Source: Corynebacterium sp. | GTDB lineage: Bacteria > Actinomycetota > Actinomycetes > Mycobacteriales > Mycobacteriaceae | NCBI RefSeq assembly: GCF_030530965.1 | Contig: NZ_JAUMTY010000003.1 | Location: forward strand, 1-64,000 | Reading direction: 5' to 3' | Length of the DNA stretch: 64,000 nucleotides | Part shown: in pieces, positions 9,386-18,823 of the stretch | Numbering within the stretch: position 1 is the stretch's first letter | Layout of the letters: each line of letters begins with the position of its first letter | The notes under the pieces: generated by a model | Seen by the model: only the letters and a program-made list of their open reading frames with translations | What the model was told of the DNA's origin: nothing | The model's database searches: none | Translations under genes and position numbers: made by a program

Positions 9386-11413
9386 ATGCCGTTCAAGTTC
9401 TATTTGACTTCCATGTGGGAGTGGGTGGCCAACACCGGCCTATCCCTTGCCATCTTGATCTGTATCGCCATACTCATACCGCGCATCGGCCGACTCGTGG
9501 TCCGATGGGCGACGATCAAGATGAACGAGCACGAAGAACGGCGCGGAGAGATCGCCGACACCGAAGGTTACAAAGGCCGGCTGGCCATCCTCGGTGCACT
9601 GGTCTACATCGCTGAGGCCATCGCCTTCTTCTTTGTCGCCATCCGGATTCTTAAAGATTTCGGATTTTCGACGACGGGCGCGGCCGTTCCCGCAACCGTT
9701 GTTTCTGCCGCCGTTGCGTTTGGTGCGCAGAAAATCATCGCTGACTTCCTCGCTGGATTCTTCATCATTACCGAGCGGCAGTATGGCGTCGGTGACTGGG
9801 TCATCCTTCAAAATAAGGACGCCCCGGTCGAGGGAACAGTGACGGCTATTACCCTGCGGTCAACGACGGTGCGGACGATCAACGGCCAAGAGGCGGTTGT
9901 GCCTAACTCGGTACCGCTGGTGGCCGTTAATGCCTCCTCTGGGTGGGCGAAGGCTCAGATCGACATCCCCGTTCCGCTTACCGCAGGTGACAATACTGAG
10001 GACCTGAACGCGCTCTTCGACGGCTGCGTGAACCGCACTTTGGCTAAACCTGAGATCGCGCGCCTCGTCAGCGACGACGCCGATGCCGTGAGCATCCTGC
10101 CCGCGCTGGATCTGATTCCACCGACATCGGCGGGCGTTCCGTGGAGCATCCAGTACCGCGTCCTTATCCGCGTCGAGCCAGGACAGCAATGGACTGTTGA
10201 GCGTGCTCTTCGGTCAGCCGTCATGGATGAAATGTGGGCATCGTATTCCCGGTCAACTATTGAGAGCTTGCCGGGACTCACTCGGTCTTCGGGAGAGTCG
10301 CACGATGCGCATGGTGATGGACGTGGTGACGGGCACCACGGTGGACGCAATGGTGACGGTGCACACGCGTCAAAAGCTTCCGGCACAGACAAGGCGACCA
10401 GCGGTGACAACACCCAGGCGTTGGATACAACACGTCGGTGGGCTGCGACGCTGCAACACGAAGAAGACGAATTCGAAGGCCGGCCGACGGCGTCGGATGT
10501 GCAAGGGCCTGCGTCGTCAGAGACCGCCTCTGGTGTCGGACCTAATGCCGGTGGCAATGGCAATGGCACTGCCAGCGATTCGGAAACCGTCGTCTTCCCC
10601 TCGGCATCAGGCTCAACGGCGGAAACTCGAGTCTTTTCAGCTGAGGACGACACGGCAGCTGCCGAACGTGCTGCCCAGACGTCCGATCATGGGGTTAACC
10701 CGACCGACCGGGGTACCAGCAGCGCCGATTCTTCAGACGCAACAACGTCGAAGAAGGCAGAAGACACACGCACGTCGCTAGAAAAAGAAGCGGAAGATGC
10801 ACAGCAAAATGGGCTGTTCAGAAGGATTTCCTATGAGCGACGGATCCAACGGCTCTTCTCGATCGGGGGACGGTGCCGCGCATCAACCAGTGCCATCGTG
10901 CTGGTTCTCATCATCTTGGTGATCCTCCAAGGGCTCACCTATGACGGTGGCGACCGCGGCTCCGGAATACTAGCCCCCTCGTCGTTCCAATCGCGTTCCG
11001 ACAAGAAGGAGTCTGACGACAAGTCGGAGAGCTCGGCTCCCACGACGCCGGAGTCAAATACTCATTCTGAGAATCCGACCACGGAGCGAGATAGCAACAG
11101 CGAGAACGGCAGCAACACTCCAACGACAACCCCGAATCGCACGCAGCCCACGACGACCGCCACGAATACGGAGAACAACCGGAATCAACAGAATTCCACG
11201 AATGGAAACCAAAATTCCGGCAATAACGGGAATGCGGGATCCAATTCCAACGGGGACAACTCCGATAACGGAGGAGCCAACCAACAGGACACTGATAGCA
11301 GCAACCAGGGCTCAGGGTCCGGCAACTCCAACAGTGGGAATGACAACTCCGGCCAGATGAATCTGAGCCACGGTCAAGGCGACAACAACACAGCATCTAC
11401 AATGGCCCCATGA
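9386..11413 (+). CDS. MscCG-type mechanosensitive channel / glutamate exporter with long C-terminal extension
   Basis: MscS-superfamily channel. Three N-terminal helices (about residues 20-40, 66-90 and 98-130) with the pore helix and FGAQKIIADFLAGFFIITE, then the beta domain (VGDWVIL...EGTVTAITLRST). From about residue 285 the protein continues as a ~200-residue acidic Ser/Thr/Asp/Gly-rich linker, a fourth membrane helix at about 500-520 (STSAIVLVLIILVILQGL) and a ~150-residue Ser/Asn/Gly-rich tail predicted outside. This four-helix plan, and the place next to ilvB, identify the orthologue of C. glutamicum NCgl1221/YggB (MscCG), which releases glutamate. Start: ATG 9386 fits the family N-terminus; a GTG 18 bases upstream is possible. 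Its last bases overlap the next start (ATGA). Confidence 0.9.
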   Translation: MPFKFYLTSMWEWVANTGLSLAILICIAILIPRIGRLVVRWATIKMNEHEERRGEIADTEGYKGRLAILGALVYIAEAIAFFFVAIRILKDFGFSTTGAAVPATVVSAAVAFGAQKIIADFLAGFFIITERQYGVGDWVILQNKDAPVEGTVTAITLRSTTVRTINGQEAVVPNSVPLVAVNASSGWAKAQIDIPVPLTAGDNTEDLNALFDGCVNRTLAKPEIARLVSDDADAVSILPALDLIPPTSAGVPWSIQYRVLIRVEPGQQWTVERALRSAVMDEMWASYSRSTIESLPGLTRSSGESHDAHGDGRGDGHHGGRNGDGAHASKASGTDKATSGDNTQALDTTRRWAATLQHEEDEFEGRPTASDVQGPASSETASGVGPNAGGNGNGTASDSETVVFPSASGSTAETRVFSAEDDTAAAERAAQTSDHGVNPTDRGTSSADSSDATTSKKAEDTRTSLEKEAEDAQQNGLFRRISYERRIQRLFSIGGRCRASTSAIVLVLIILVILQGLTYDGGDRGSGILAPSSFQSRSDKKESDDKSESSAPTTPESNTHSENPTTERDSNSENGSNTPTTTPNRTQPTTTATNTENNRNQQNSTNGNQNSGNNGNAGSNSNGDNSDNGGANQQDTDSSNQGSGSGNSNSGNDNSGQMNLSHGQGDNNTASTMAP

Positions 11414-12198
11414 GTTCGACTCCGTCCGGCGAGCACACCCCAGGCTCTCACCCACGCCCACACCACGCACGACCAGGTCAGGGTGCGGGCCGACAGGCAT
11501 CTCGCCCTGCGGCATCCTCACCCCGCACACAAAAGGAAAAGATCAGGACAACGACGACCATCCGTCCCGACAGAATGAACCTCATCGGGGCGATCGTCAT
11601 GTTCCTGATCTTCCTCATTTTCGTGGGCTATAAACCCGCCTACCTTTTCTGGGTGCTGATCTTCCCTATCCTCTTCGCCGTGTGGGTTCTCCGTGCCCGT
11701 ACTGAGATCTCACCGACGGGTATTACCGCGCGGTATCTTTTCCGCTCCAGCCGAACACTATCCTGGGATGACTTCTCCGGTATTCAGTTCAGCCGTGGCG
11801 GACGAGCCTATGCCGTGCCGAATGGGCCGGATCAAGGGGCGACTGATCAGCCTGCGGAGCGCGAACGCACCAGCCGCTCCAGGCAAAAGCGCAACACCAT
11901 CGCATTACCTGGAGTGACGTTTAATAACCTTCCGAAGCTTGCCAAAGCCTCCGGCGGACTCATCCCTGACCCTGTTACGCCGGGGCGAAACCGCGATGAT
12001 GACGAGTTGACCACCGTCAATCGCGACGGGTACGCCGTCGTCAAGACCCGCGAGGAGGCGACGAGGGAGCACAATGCCAAACTCATCGCCGCCGAGATGC
12101 AACGACGACGCGCCGCCCAGCACTCCACATCCGACGAAACCTCGGACACAAGCCACCGCGACCAGTCAGACACACCGGAAAAACCTGACCAGGATTAG
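11410..12198 (+). CDS. PH-domain membrane protein, coupled to the MscCG-like channel
   Basis: 262 residues. A basic N-terminal ~50-residue cytosolic segment is followed by two tight helices (about 58-75 and 78-95, [20 protein letters not shown]...) and a bacterial PH-like domain starting [18 protein letters not shown] with the conserved [10 protein letters not shown] turn. The charged C-terminus is low complexity. The domain order matches the actinobacterial bPH family of CFP-6-type proteins. The start overlaps the channel stop by ATGA, so the two are made together; the same pair is, to my knowledge, found next to ilvD in C. glutamicum. Function unknown; a role in anchoring or modulating the channel is inference from context. 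Confidence 0.85.
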   Translation: MSSTPSGEHTPGSHPRPHHARPGQGAGRQASRPAASSPRTQKEKIRTTTTIRPDRMNLIGAIVMFLIFLIFVGYKPAYLFWVLIFPILFAVWVLRARTEISPTGITARYLFRSSRTLSWDDFSGIQFSRGGRAYAVPNGPDQGATDQPAERERTSRSRQKRNTIALPGVTFNNLPKLAKASGGLIPDPVTPGRNRDDDELTTVNRDGYAVVKTREEATREHNAKLIAAEMQRRRAAQHSTSDETSDTSHRDQSDTPEKPDQD

Positions 12199-12248
12199 CA
12201 GCGGCTGCCGACCATTCCAGACATCACACTGTTGAGGAGCCAACCCCC

Positions 12249-14099
12249 ATGATCCCCCTACGATCGTCGGTCACTACCCAAGGCCGCAACGCCGCTGGAG
12301 CTCGCGCACTATGGCGAGCCGCCGGCTTAAAAGATGGCGACTTTAATAAACCCATCATCGCCATCGCGAACTCCTACACGCAGTTCGTTCCCGGCCACGT
12401 GCACCTCAAGGACGTCGGGGACATTGTCGCTGGCGCCATCCGTGAAGCCGGCGGCGTTCCGCGAGAATTCAACACCATTGCCGTCGACGATGGAATCGCC
12501 ATGGGCCATGGTGGAATGCTCTACTCACTCCCCTCCCGCGAAATCATCTCCGATTCCGTGGAATATATGGTCAATGCGCACGCCGCGGACGCGATCGTCT
12601 GCATTTCCAACTGCGACAAGATCACGCCCGGAATGCTCAATGCGGCCATGCGGCTCAACATTCCCGCCATCTTCGTGTCCGGTGGCCCCATGGAGGCCGG
12701 AAAAGCCGTCGTCGTCGATGGGGTTGCGCATACTCCGACGGACCTCATTACAGCGATTTCTGCGTCGGCAAACGATAGTGTCGACGACCGAGGGCTCTCT
12801 ATCGTCGAGAATTCGGCGTGCCCGACCTGTGGCTCGTGTTCGGGAATGTTTACCGCGAACTCGATGAACAGCCTGACGGAGGCGCTCGGGCTGTCACTCC
12901 CTGGAAACGGCTCGACGTTGGCTACGCATGCAGCCCGGCGCGCGCTCTTTGAGAACGCGGGCCGGACGATCGTGGACATGTGCCAGCGTTATTACAACCA
13001 CGATGACGATAGTGTCCTCCCGCGCAAGGTCGCGAATAAGCATGCTTTTGATAACGCCATGACCCTCGATATGGCCATGGGTGGATCGACGAACACTGTT
13101 CTGCACATTCTTGCTGCGGCGCAAGAAGGCGACATTGATTTTGATCTCGCGGATATCGACCGTCTGTCCAGGGAAGTTCCTTGTCTCTCTAAGGTTGCGC
13201 CGAACTCGAACTACCACATGGAGGACGTCCACCGTGCAGGCGGAATCCCCGCGATCCTCGGTGAACTCAACCGAGGGGGACTACTTCACGACGATGTTCA
13301 CGCGGTGCATGCGCAGTCTCTGTCGGACTGGCTCGCGACCTGGGATATCCGTACAGATAACCCGACACAGATTGCGTTGGATTTGTTCCACGCTGCCCCT
13401 GGTGGCGTGCGAACCACCGTCCCCTTCTCGACGGATAATAAGTGGGACGAGCTCGACACCGACTCCGAAAACGGGTGCATCCGCGACGTTGACCACGCGT
13501 ACACCGCTGATGGCGGGCTGGTTATTCTGCGCGGGAACCTCGCTGAGGACGGAGCCGTCATTAAGGCTGCCGGAATTGATGAGTCGCTGTGGCACTTCTC
13601 TGGGCCTGCCCACGTGTTGGAATCCCAAGAAGATGCCGTCAATGCCATTCTGAACAAGCAGATCAAGCCGGGCGAGGTCGTCGTCATTCGGTACGAAGGC
13701 CCCGCCGGTGGCCCGGGGATGCAAGAAATGCTGCACCCCACGGCGTTCTTGAAGGGCGCTGGCCTGGGAACCCAATGCGCGCTGATCACGGATGGTCGCT
13801 TCTCTGGCGGTTCATCGGGAATTTCTGTGGGGCACATTTCGCCCGAGGCAGCACATGGTGGGCTGATTGGTCTTATTCACGACGGCGACACCGTTACGAT
13901 CGACGTCCACAAGCGCCAGCTCACCCTTGACGTGCCCGAGGATGTGTTGGCGGAGCGTCGGGAAAAGATGAACGCCTCTGAGCACCCGTGGCGCCCGCTG
14001 AACCGTCAGCGTCGTGTGAGCAAGGCGCTCCAGGCGTACGCATCGATGGCTACCAGCGCTGATACTGGTGCTGTTCGGAAAGTCAACGACCGTCGGTAG
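12249..14099 (+). CDS. ilvD: Dihydroxy-acid dehydratase
   Basis: Fe-S dehydratase forming the 2-oxo acids of valine and isoleucine. 616 residues. Cluster ligands and Mg site appear in order: [10 protein letters not shown] (about 120-130), the [20 protein letters not shown] stretch (about 190-210), and the C-terminal [28 protein letters not shown] lies 9 bases before the ATG. It follows the PH-domain gene by 50 bp, apparently in the same plus-strand unit, and is divided from ilvBNC by the divergent region at 9125-9385. Confidence 0.97.
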   Translation: MIPLRSSVTTQGRNAAGARALWRAAGLKDGDFNKPIIAIANSYTQFVPGHVHLKDVGDIVAGAIREAGGVPREFNTIAVDDGIAMGHGGMLYSLPSREIISDSVEYMVNAHAADAIVCISNCDKITPGMLNAAMRLNIPAIFVSGGPMEAGKAVVVDGVAHTPTDLITAISASANDSVDDRGLSIVENSACPTCGSCSGMFTANSMNSLTEALGLSLPGNGSTLATHAARRALFENAGRTIVDMCQRYYNHDDDSVLPRKVANKHAFDNAMTLDMAMGGSTNTVLHILAAAQEGDIDFDLADIDRLSREVPCLSKVAPNSNYHMEDVHRAGGIPAILGELNRGGLLHDDVHAVHAQSLSDWLATWDIRTDNPTQIALDLFHAAPGGVRTTVPFSTDNKWDELDTDSENGCIRDVDHAYTADGGLVILRGNLAEDGAVIKAAGIDESLWHFSGPAHVLESQEDAVNAILNKQIKPGEVVVIRYEGPAGGPGMQEMLHPTAFLKGAGLGTQCALITDGRFSGGSSGISVGHISPEAAHGGLIGLIHDGDTVTIDVHKRQLTLDVPEDVLAERREKMNASEHPWRPLNRQRRVSKALQAYASMATSADTGAVRKVNDRR

Positions 14100-14137
14100 T
14101 GACAGGTTTCGGGTTCGCCCCTTGTGCAGAACCTGCA

Positions 14138-14187
14138 CGGCCCCTCCGAGCTCAACCATCAGGGTTGAACGCGTGAGGGGCCGACTT
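14138..14187. terminator. Hairpin between convergent ilvD and DoxX genes
   Basis: Outer arms CGGCCCCTC (14138-14146) and GAGGGGCCG (14175-14183) enclose a second perfect stem TCAACC/GGTTGA (14152-14168). Located between two converging stops; likely a bidirectional terminator although T-tracts are weak. Confidence 0.65.
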
Positions 14188-14193
14188 TATGGA

Positions 14194-15834
14194 TTAGTTG
14201 AATGGGTTTGACTGGGCGACGACGACCCACACCGCTGCTCCCGCGAGCAACCCGATGATCGTGCTGAACCAGCCGCTACCTAGCGGGCGTCGGGCCCAAC
14301 CGCGAGTGGCATCCACTCCCCACCTTCCGGGACCGCTGAAAGCTACGCCTATGGATAGCGCGGTGAGCAACAGCCACACCTGTACGTGCGGAGCCAAGTT
14401 GAACGGTGAGAATGCGCCCGGCTGAAGGTCGATCGAGTACATCGCCATAAAGCTCGATACCGCAACCGCCATGCAGGCACCGAGCGGAGCAAGCACACCC
14501 AACACGAGGAACGCTCCGGCGGCAGTCTCGATGATCGGCACGGCCCAGGCGAGAAGCTCATTGCCCTTCATGAAGTAGAAGTCGTTATGCAGACCATCGA
14601 CGCCAGAGCTGCCTCCTAGCTCGAAGAGAGTTCGGACACCGTAGAACAGCAGCATCGCGCCCAGAGCCAGGCGAATGAGAAAAAGCCCGAAATCGGTGGT
14701 TCCGCGACGCGGGTCCTCATCCTCATAGATCTCGTCATCGACATCGACGTCACCAGTGTTATCAATGGGACGGTCGTCCTCCCCCAGTGGGACAGCACCA
14801 TCCCTGTATTCACCAGCTGCACCGTCACTCGCCATCACGCCGGCAGCCGCCCTGTCATTCTGGCGATCGTCGGCATAGTGGACCCTATCGAGGTGATCAC
14901 GATCATAAGCGCCTGACGTCGGCATATCGACACGTGTCTCGTTGATCTGCTCATCAGGTCGATCGACGTATGTGTCGTGAGTTCCGTAGCGCTGCGCAGA
15001 TTCCGAAGACACACGCCTATTCGCCGAGGTCCGGCTCGCCGAGGCAGGCTCTTCCTCGTCCATGGTGGCCATGTCTAAATCCGACACCGGAGCGTTAGCG
15101 AAAACGGCATCCTCGTCCGACGACGACCGCGCCCCTGGAATGTCCTCAGGCTGGTCAAACAACGGGTCGTGGTTTTCCGGTTCCTGAGGCTGCTCACGAG
15201 GTGTAATCACCTGTGGTGCAGCCCGCCCCGTCAAGGAATAAATGTCACGCCGACCCTGCGGGCGCTGCTCAACCACGGTGAGTTCGTCAGCTGCAAAATC
15301 TTCATCAGATCGCGCTTCAGTTTGTGTGTCACCACTAGCGACGTCGTGGGGTGTGTCATGGGGCGCGTCGCGCCCAGATTCATCAGCCTCGCGATCACTT
15401 ACGCGATCGTCCCTAGGATCATCCTTGCCCGCACGATCCTCCGACGCTGCAGAGGTAGCAGAGCTAGCCGAACTGGCGGGCGTGACTGGCCGTGATCCGG
15501 CGACCGTCGGAATGTCGTCTAAATCATCCATTGCTTGAAGATCGTCTAAATCGCGCGAGTCTCTTGCAGCGGAGGCCTCGCGTGACTTCTCATCCCAGGG
15601 ATCCAGCCCACGATGGTCTATCACACCATAAGACAATGACGGTGCGGACTTTTCTTTCACCTCGCGGGACCCCCCTTCTGCCGACGCGCTCCCTCGCACG
15701 GCATCGGCGTTATTCCCCGTCGATGTGGACGTATCCGATGTGGGCGCATCGATCGCGTCGCGGGATTCGCGGTCGGGAATAGAGGTATCAGCTGTAGGGT
15801 CGCTAGATTTATTGCGGGACTTTCTTCCGAACAT
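14194..15834 (-). CDS. DoxX-family membrane protein with a long disordered N-terminus
   Basis: 546 residues. The first ~375 are hydrophilic and low complexity, rich in Asp, Ser, Arg, Ala and Glu, with no obvious fold. The C-terminal ~165 residues hold four membrane helices of the DoxX type: GTTDFGLFLIRLALGAMLLFYG, LLAWAVPIIETAAGAFLVLG, ACMAVAVSSFMAMYSIDL and the last helix before QSNPFN. DoxX-like proteins are linked to thiol/redox control (e.g. with SodA and SseA in mycobacteria), but the family is heterogeneous. GTGGGG precedes the ATG. Convergent with ilvD. The unusually long N-terminus is much larger than the family core. Confidence 0.82.
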   Translation of the reverse strand: MFGRKSRNKSSDPTADTSIPDRESRDAIDAPTSDTSTSTGNNADAVRGSASAEGGSREVKEKSAPSLSYGVIDHRGLDPWDEKSREASAARDSRDLDDLQAMDDLDDIPTVAGSRPVTPASSASSATSAASEDRAGKDDPRDDRVSDREADESGRDAPHDTPHDVASGDTQTEARSDEDFAADELTVVEQRPQGRRDIYSLTGRAAPQVITPREQPQEPENHDPLFDQPEDIPGARSSSDEDAVFANAPVSDLDMATMDEEEPASASRTSANRRVSSESAQRYGTHDTYVDRPDEQINETRVDMPTSGAYDRDHLDRVHYADDRQNDRAAAGVMASDGAAGEYRDGAVPLGEDDRPIDNTGDVDVDDEIYEDEDPRRGTTDFGLFLIRLALGAMLLFYGVRTLFELGGSSGVDGLHNDFYFMKGNELLAWAVPIIETAAGAFLVLGVLAPLGACMAVAVSSFMAMYSIDLQPGAFSPFNLAPHVQVWLLLTALSIGVAFSGPGRWGVDATRGWARRPLGSGWFSTIIGLLAGAAVWVVVAQSNPFN

Positions 15835-15944
15835 AACCCCACTTTAAAGGTGAACAGGGACACAACGCAGATAATTTACGTGGTGTGTCGACTAATATCC
15901 TCGCGACCAGGGATAATGGGACTCACGAGGGTCCCCGTTGTCAC

Positions 15945-17342
15945 CTAATCCGACCTCGACGCCGGCACACTTCCCGACCGTCCATCAGAGTTATCAGTCG
16001 ATTCACTGCCGGAGGTCGCACCATGCGTTTCAGCCTCAGAGGCGGATGAATCGCCCTGTGCAGATGATCCATCATCCGACGGTTTCTCATCGGAAGAGGC
16101 GTCGTGTGAGTCATCATCTGACTCCTCATCGAGCTCTTTCCTGACCGCTTCCCTCAGCTCCGCATTTTCAATATTTGACGCCCTGACAAGGTGACGTAAT
16201 TGCCGACGCTGCTTCGAGGTAAAGCGCTTCTTCGGATTGTCACGTCGCTCAACTAATTCGCTAATTCGATCACGACGTTCGGCCTCGTCCTCGATGCGGG
16301 AATGTCCGCGGAACCAGGCAATCAACAACACAATAATCAGGAAAACGCCCAGGTAACCTAAGGCCGGATATACCGTTGCAATTAGGGACTTGAATCCCAG
16401 GAAGCTCAAAACAAAGCCCGCCAATGTGACGCCGATGAAAATAATGCGGAATTTCTCGGGGCGCTTGGCGGATAGCCGTCGTCCCAATGAATAAAACATT
16501 CCAATGGCGGTATTGAAGATCATGCCGTAAATAACCACAGCCATGACCCAGCCCAAGCCGCCGTTGATGTTATTCACCAGCGAAAGCATCGGTAATGCGT
16601 CATCTTTAACAGTTGCCGTGGAGCACAACAAAGCAACTGCGGAAATGGTGAGCAAAATACCGAAGGTGAGGCCACCGAAGAAGCCTCCCCAGCCCGCCTC
16701 ACGCGGGTACAGGTGCGAACCGCCGATAACAATGGCCATGGACACCGAGAGAATTAATGACAGGCCCACATAGTTCAGACTCGACAATGCAAAGTTCGGG
16801 AAACTATTGGGGATTGATGAGGCTACCTCACTGAGGTGCCCCCACGAATCGCTGCGATCAACGAAGGAATAGATCGACGCTGCCACAACGAAAACGATAA
16901 TAAACGGTGTAATACCACCGATGACGGCAGAAACTTTATCAACGTCCAACATGCCAGCCGCTAACACGAGCACCAGCATGATGACCGAACCGACCCACAC
17001 TGGCCAGCCCAGCTGCTGTTTAAGGTTCTCCCCCGCACCCGCGAACATTACGAAACCAATACAAAACAGGGTGGCAATAATGGCGAGATCGAGAAACTTC
17101 GATACCCACGTAGGCAACGAGCCGGACAATACTTCATTGTGCTCATCAGCCATGTAATAGCTGCCCAGTTGGAGCACTGTGTACCCCGTTGCCGCCATAA
17201 TGACCGCGGCAAGAATCGCACCCAGAATTCCCCACGTTCCATAGGACACGAAATATTGTTGGATCTCCTGGCCCGACGCGAAACCCGCACCAACAATTAA
17301 TCCAACAAAGGACAACGCAATACTTATTGTGCGTTTAACCAC
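15945..17342 (-). CDS. YkvI-family membrane transporter, paralogue 1
   Basis: 465 residues. Starts (GTG) with VKRTISIALSFVGLIVGAGFASGQEIQQYF, the diagnostic first helix of YkvI proteins, which belong to the amino acid-polyamine-organocation (LeuT-fold) superfamily; about ten further hydrophobic helices follow to residue ~340. After the helices comes a basic/acidic segment with the motif FTSKQRRQLRHLVRASNI at about 374-391, shared by the two paralogues below, and then a 65-residue Ser/Asp/Glu-rich tail. The substrate is unknown. It is 56 bp downstream of paralogue 2 and likely co-transcribed with it. Confidence 0.88.
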   Translation of the reverse strand: MVKRTISIALSFVGLIVGAGFASGQEIQQYFVSYGTWGILGAILAAVIMAATGYTVLQLGSYYMADEHNEVLSGSLPTWVSKFLDLAIIATLFCIGFVMFAGAGENLKQQLGWPVWVGSVIMLVLVLAAGMLDVDKVSAVIGGITPFIIVFVVAASIYSFVDRSDSWGHLSEVASSIPNSFPNFALSSLNYVGLSLILSVSMAIVIGGSHLYPREAGWGGFFGGLTFGILLTISAVALLCSTATVKDDALPMLSLVNNINGGLGWVMAVVIYGMIFNTAIGMFYSLGRRLSAKRPEKFRIIFIGVTLAGFVLSFLGFKSLIATVYPALGYLGVFLIIVLLIAWFRGHSRIEDEAERRDRISELVERRDNPKKRFTSKQRRQLRHLVRASNIENAELREAVRKELDEESDDDSHDASSDEKPSDDGSSAQGDSSASEAETHGATSGSESTDNSDGRSGSVPASRSD

Positions 17343-17398
17343 TGATCTAACTTTCTATCTATTCCGAATTTAACGATCGATTGATATTCCCGATGTCA

Positions 17399-18739
17399 TT
17401 ACTTCACCGGGGTGCTTGACACCGTGGAACTTGAACCAGTCTCTCCCCCGGCGCTGTCTTTAGCATCTGTATCCGGCTCATCGATCTCTTCGGGTTCAGG
17501 AGCCTCATCGGACTTAGTATCACTCGTCACGTCGTCGCGGATAAGTTTCCGGAGTTCGTCATCTTCCAGGTTCGAGTCCCCGATCAGGTGCCGGAGCCGA
17601 CGAGCCTGCTTCGACGTAAACCGCACATTCGGATCGAGCTTGCGCTCGGCAAGTTCACGCGCTTCTTGGCGACGGCCGCCTTCGTCGTGCATCGCAGTCC
17701 GTCCCCGGAACCACGCAATGAACAGCAACGCGATGAGCACGAACCCGACGTATCCCATGATCGGGTACACGCTGGACAGCAACGTTTTGAATCCGAAGAA
17801 GCTGACGGCGAAGCCAATCACGGTGACGACCGTAAACACGATCCGGAATTTCTCCGGGTGATGTGCAGTCAGGCGACGACCCAAGGAATAGAACAGGCCC
17901 AGGCAGGTGTTAAAGATCATCCCATAAATGATCAGGGACATGACCACACCTAAGGCTGGGTGAATGTCGTCGACCAGCGTCAGCATGGGCAGGTCAGACC
18001 CCTGAACGGTCTTGATCTTCAGAAAGAGCGACAGGGTGCTGATGATGAGCAGCACACCAAACGTGATGCCTCCCACGAGCCCACCGAGGCCGGCTTCGCG
18101 CGGGTAGAGATGAGAGCCACCAATAACGATGGCCATCGCCACGTTGACCATAAGAACCAAGCCCGCGTAGTTCAGGGCGCTGATCCACCAATTCGGAAGA
18201 TTGGTATCGACGTTCTGGGTGAGCGGTTCAAGGTTCGACAAGCTTCCGTCGGTGTGCGTATATGCCCATATTGCCGCACCAACAAGGGCGACCACGATGA
18301 ACGGCGTGATCGCTCCGATCACTGTGCTGACGCGATCGGCATCAAGCATGCCTGCGGCCAACACGAGAACCAGCAGAATCGCCGACCCCACCCACGATGG
18401 AATTCCGAACTGCTGGTTGAGGTTGGATCCACCCCCGGCCAGCATGACGAAGCCCACGGAAAACAGTGTGAAGACAATGCCGATATCCAGGATCCACGAG
18501 ACCGTTTTCGTACCGATGGTCCGTAGGACACCAGCGTGTTCATCAGCTTGGAAGTAGCTTCCCAGCTGCAACACGATCATTCCGGCAGCGGACATCAAGA
18601 CCGCTACGATAACGGCCCCCCAGATCCCCATTTTTCCGAAGGCCACGAAATACTGGAGTACTTCCTGACCAGATGAAAAGCCGGCGCCGACGATAAGGCC
18701 GACAACCGACATAGCAACAGCAATTGTTCTTTTGAACAT
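17399..18739 (-). CDS. YkvI-family membrane transporter, paralogue 2
   Basis: 446 residues, beginning MFKRTIAVAMSVVGLIVGAG and collinear with the other two paralogues through all helices (for instance SHLYPREAG and MIFNTCLGLFYSLGRRL). The C-terminal motif FTSKQARRLRHLIGDSNL sits at about 374-391 followed by a 46-residue acidic Ser/Thr-rich tail. The Shine-Dalgarno TTGAGG, 5 bases before the ATG, lies inside a strong inverted repeat (18741-18782), so translation may be gated by RNA structure. It starts 84 bp after the gatB stop. Role unknown; by superfamily, cation-coupled uptake or export of an amino-acid-like solute is plausible. Confidence 0.88.
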   Translation of the reverse strand: MFKRTIAVAMSVVGLIVGAGFSSGQEVLQYFVAFGKMGIWGAVIVAVLMSAAGMIVLQLGSYFQADEHAGVLRTIGTKTVSWILDIGIVFTLFSVGFVMLAGGGSNLNQQFGIPSWVGSAILLVLVLAAGMLDADRVSTVIGAITPFIVVALVGAAIWAYTHTDGSLSNLEPLTQNVDTNLPNWWISALNYAGLVLMVNVAMAIVIGGSHLYPREAGLGGLVGGITFGVLLIISTLSLFLKIKTVQGSDLPMLTLVDDIHPALGVVMSLIIYGMIFNTCLGLFYSLGRRLTAHHPEKFRIVFTVVTVIGFAVSFFGFKTLLSSVYPIMGYVGFVLIALLFIAWFRGRTAMHDEGGRRQEARELAERKLDPNVRFTSKQARRLRHLIGDSNLEDDELRKLIRDDVTSDTKSDEAPEPEEIDEPDTDAKDSAGGETGSSSTVSSTPVK

Positions 18740-18740
18740 C

Positions 18741-18782
18741 GAATCCTCAAGAAAGGGTTGATTAGCTTTCTATTGAGGAATC
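18741..18782 (-). promoter_or_regulatory. Inverted repeat covering the ribosome binding site of YkvI paralogue 2
   Basis: In the mRNA, GATTCCTCAATAGAAAG and CTTTCTTGAGGATTC pair over about 14 bp with a 2-base bulge and one mismatch, around a 10-base loop. The 3' arm contains the Shine-Dalgarno GAGG and ends one base before the ATG. No T-tract follows, so it looks like a translational switch or a DNA operator rather than a terminator. Confidence 0.6.
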
Positions 18783-18823
18783 ATACCGGCCGAGGCACCG
18801 CAACTAATAGTTAGCGCAACGCC

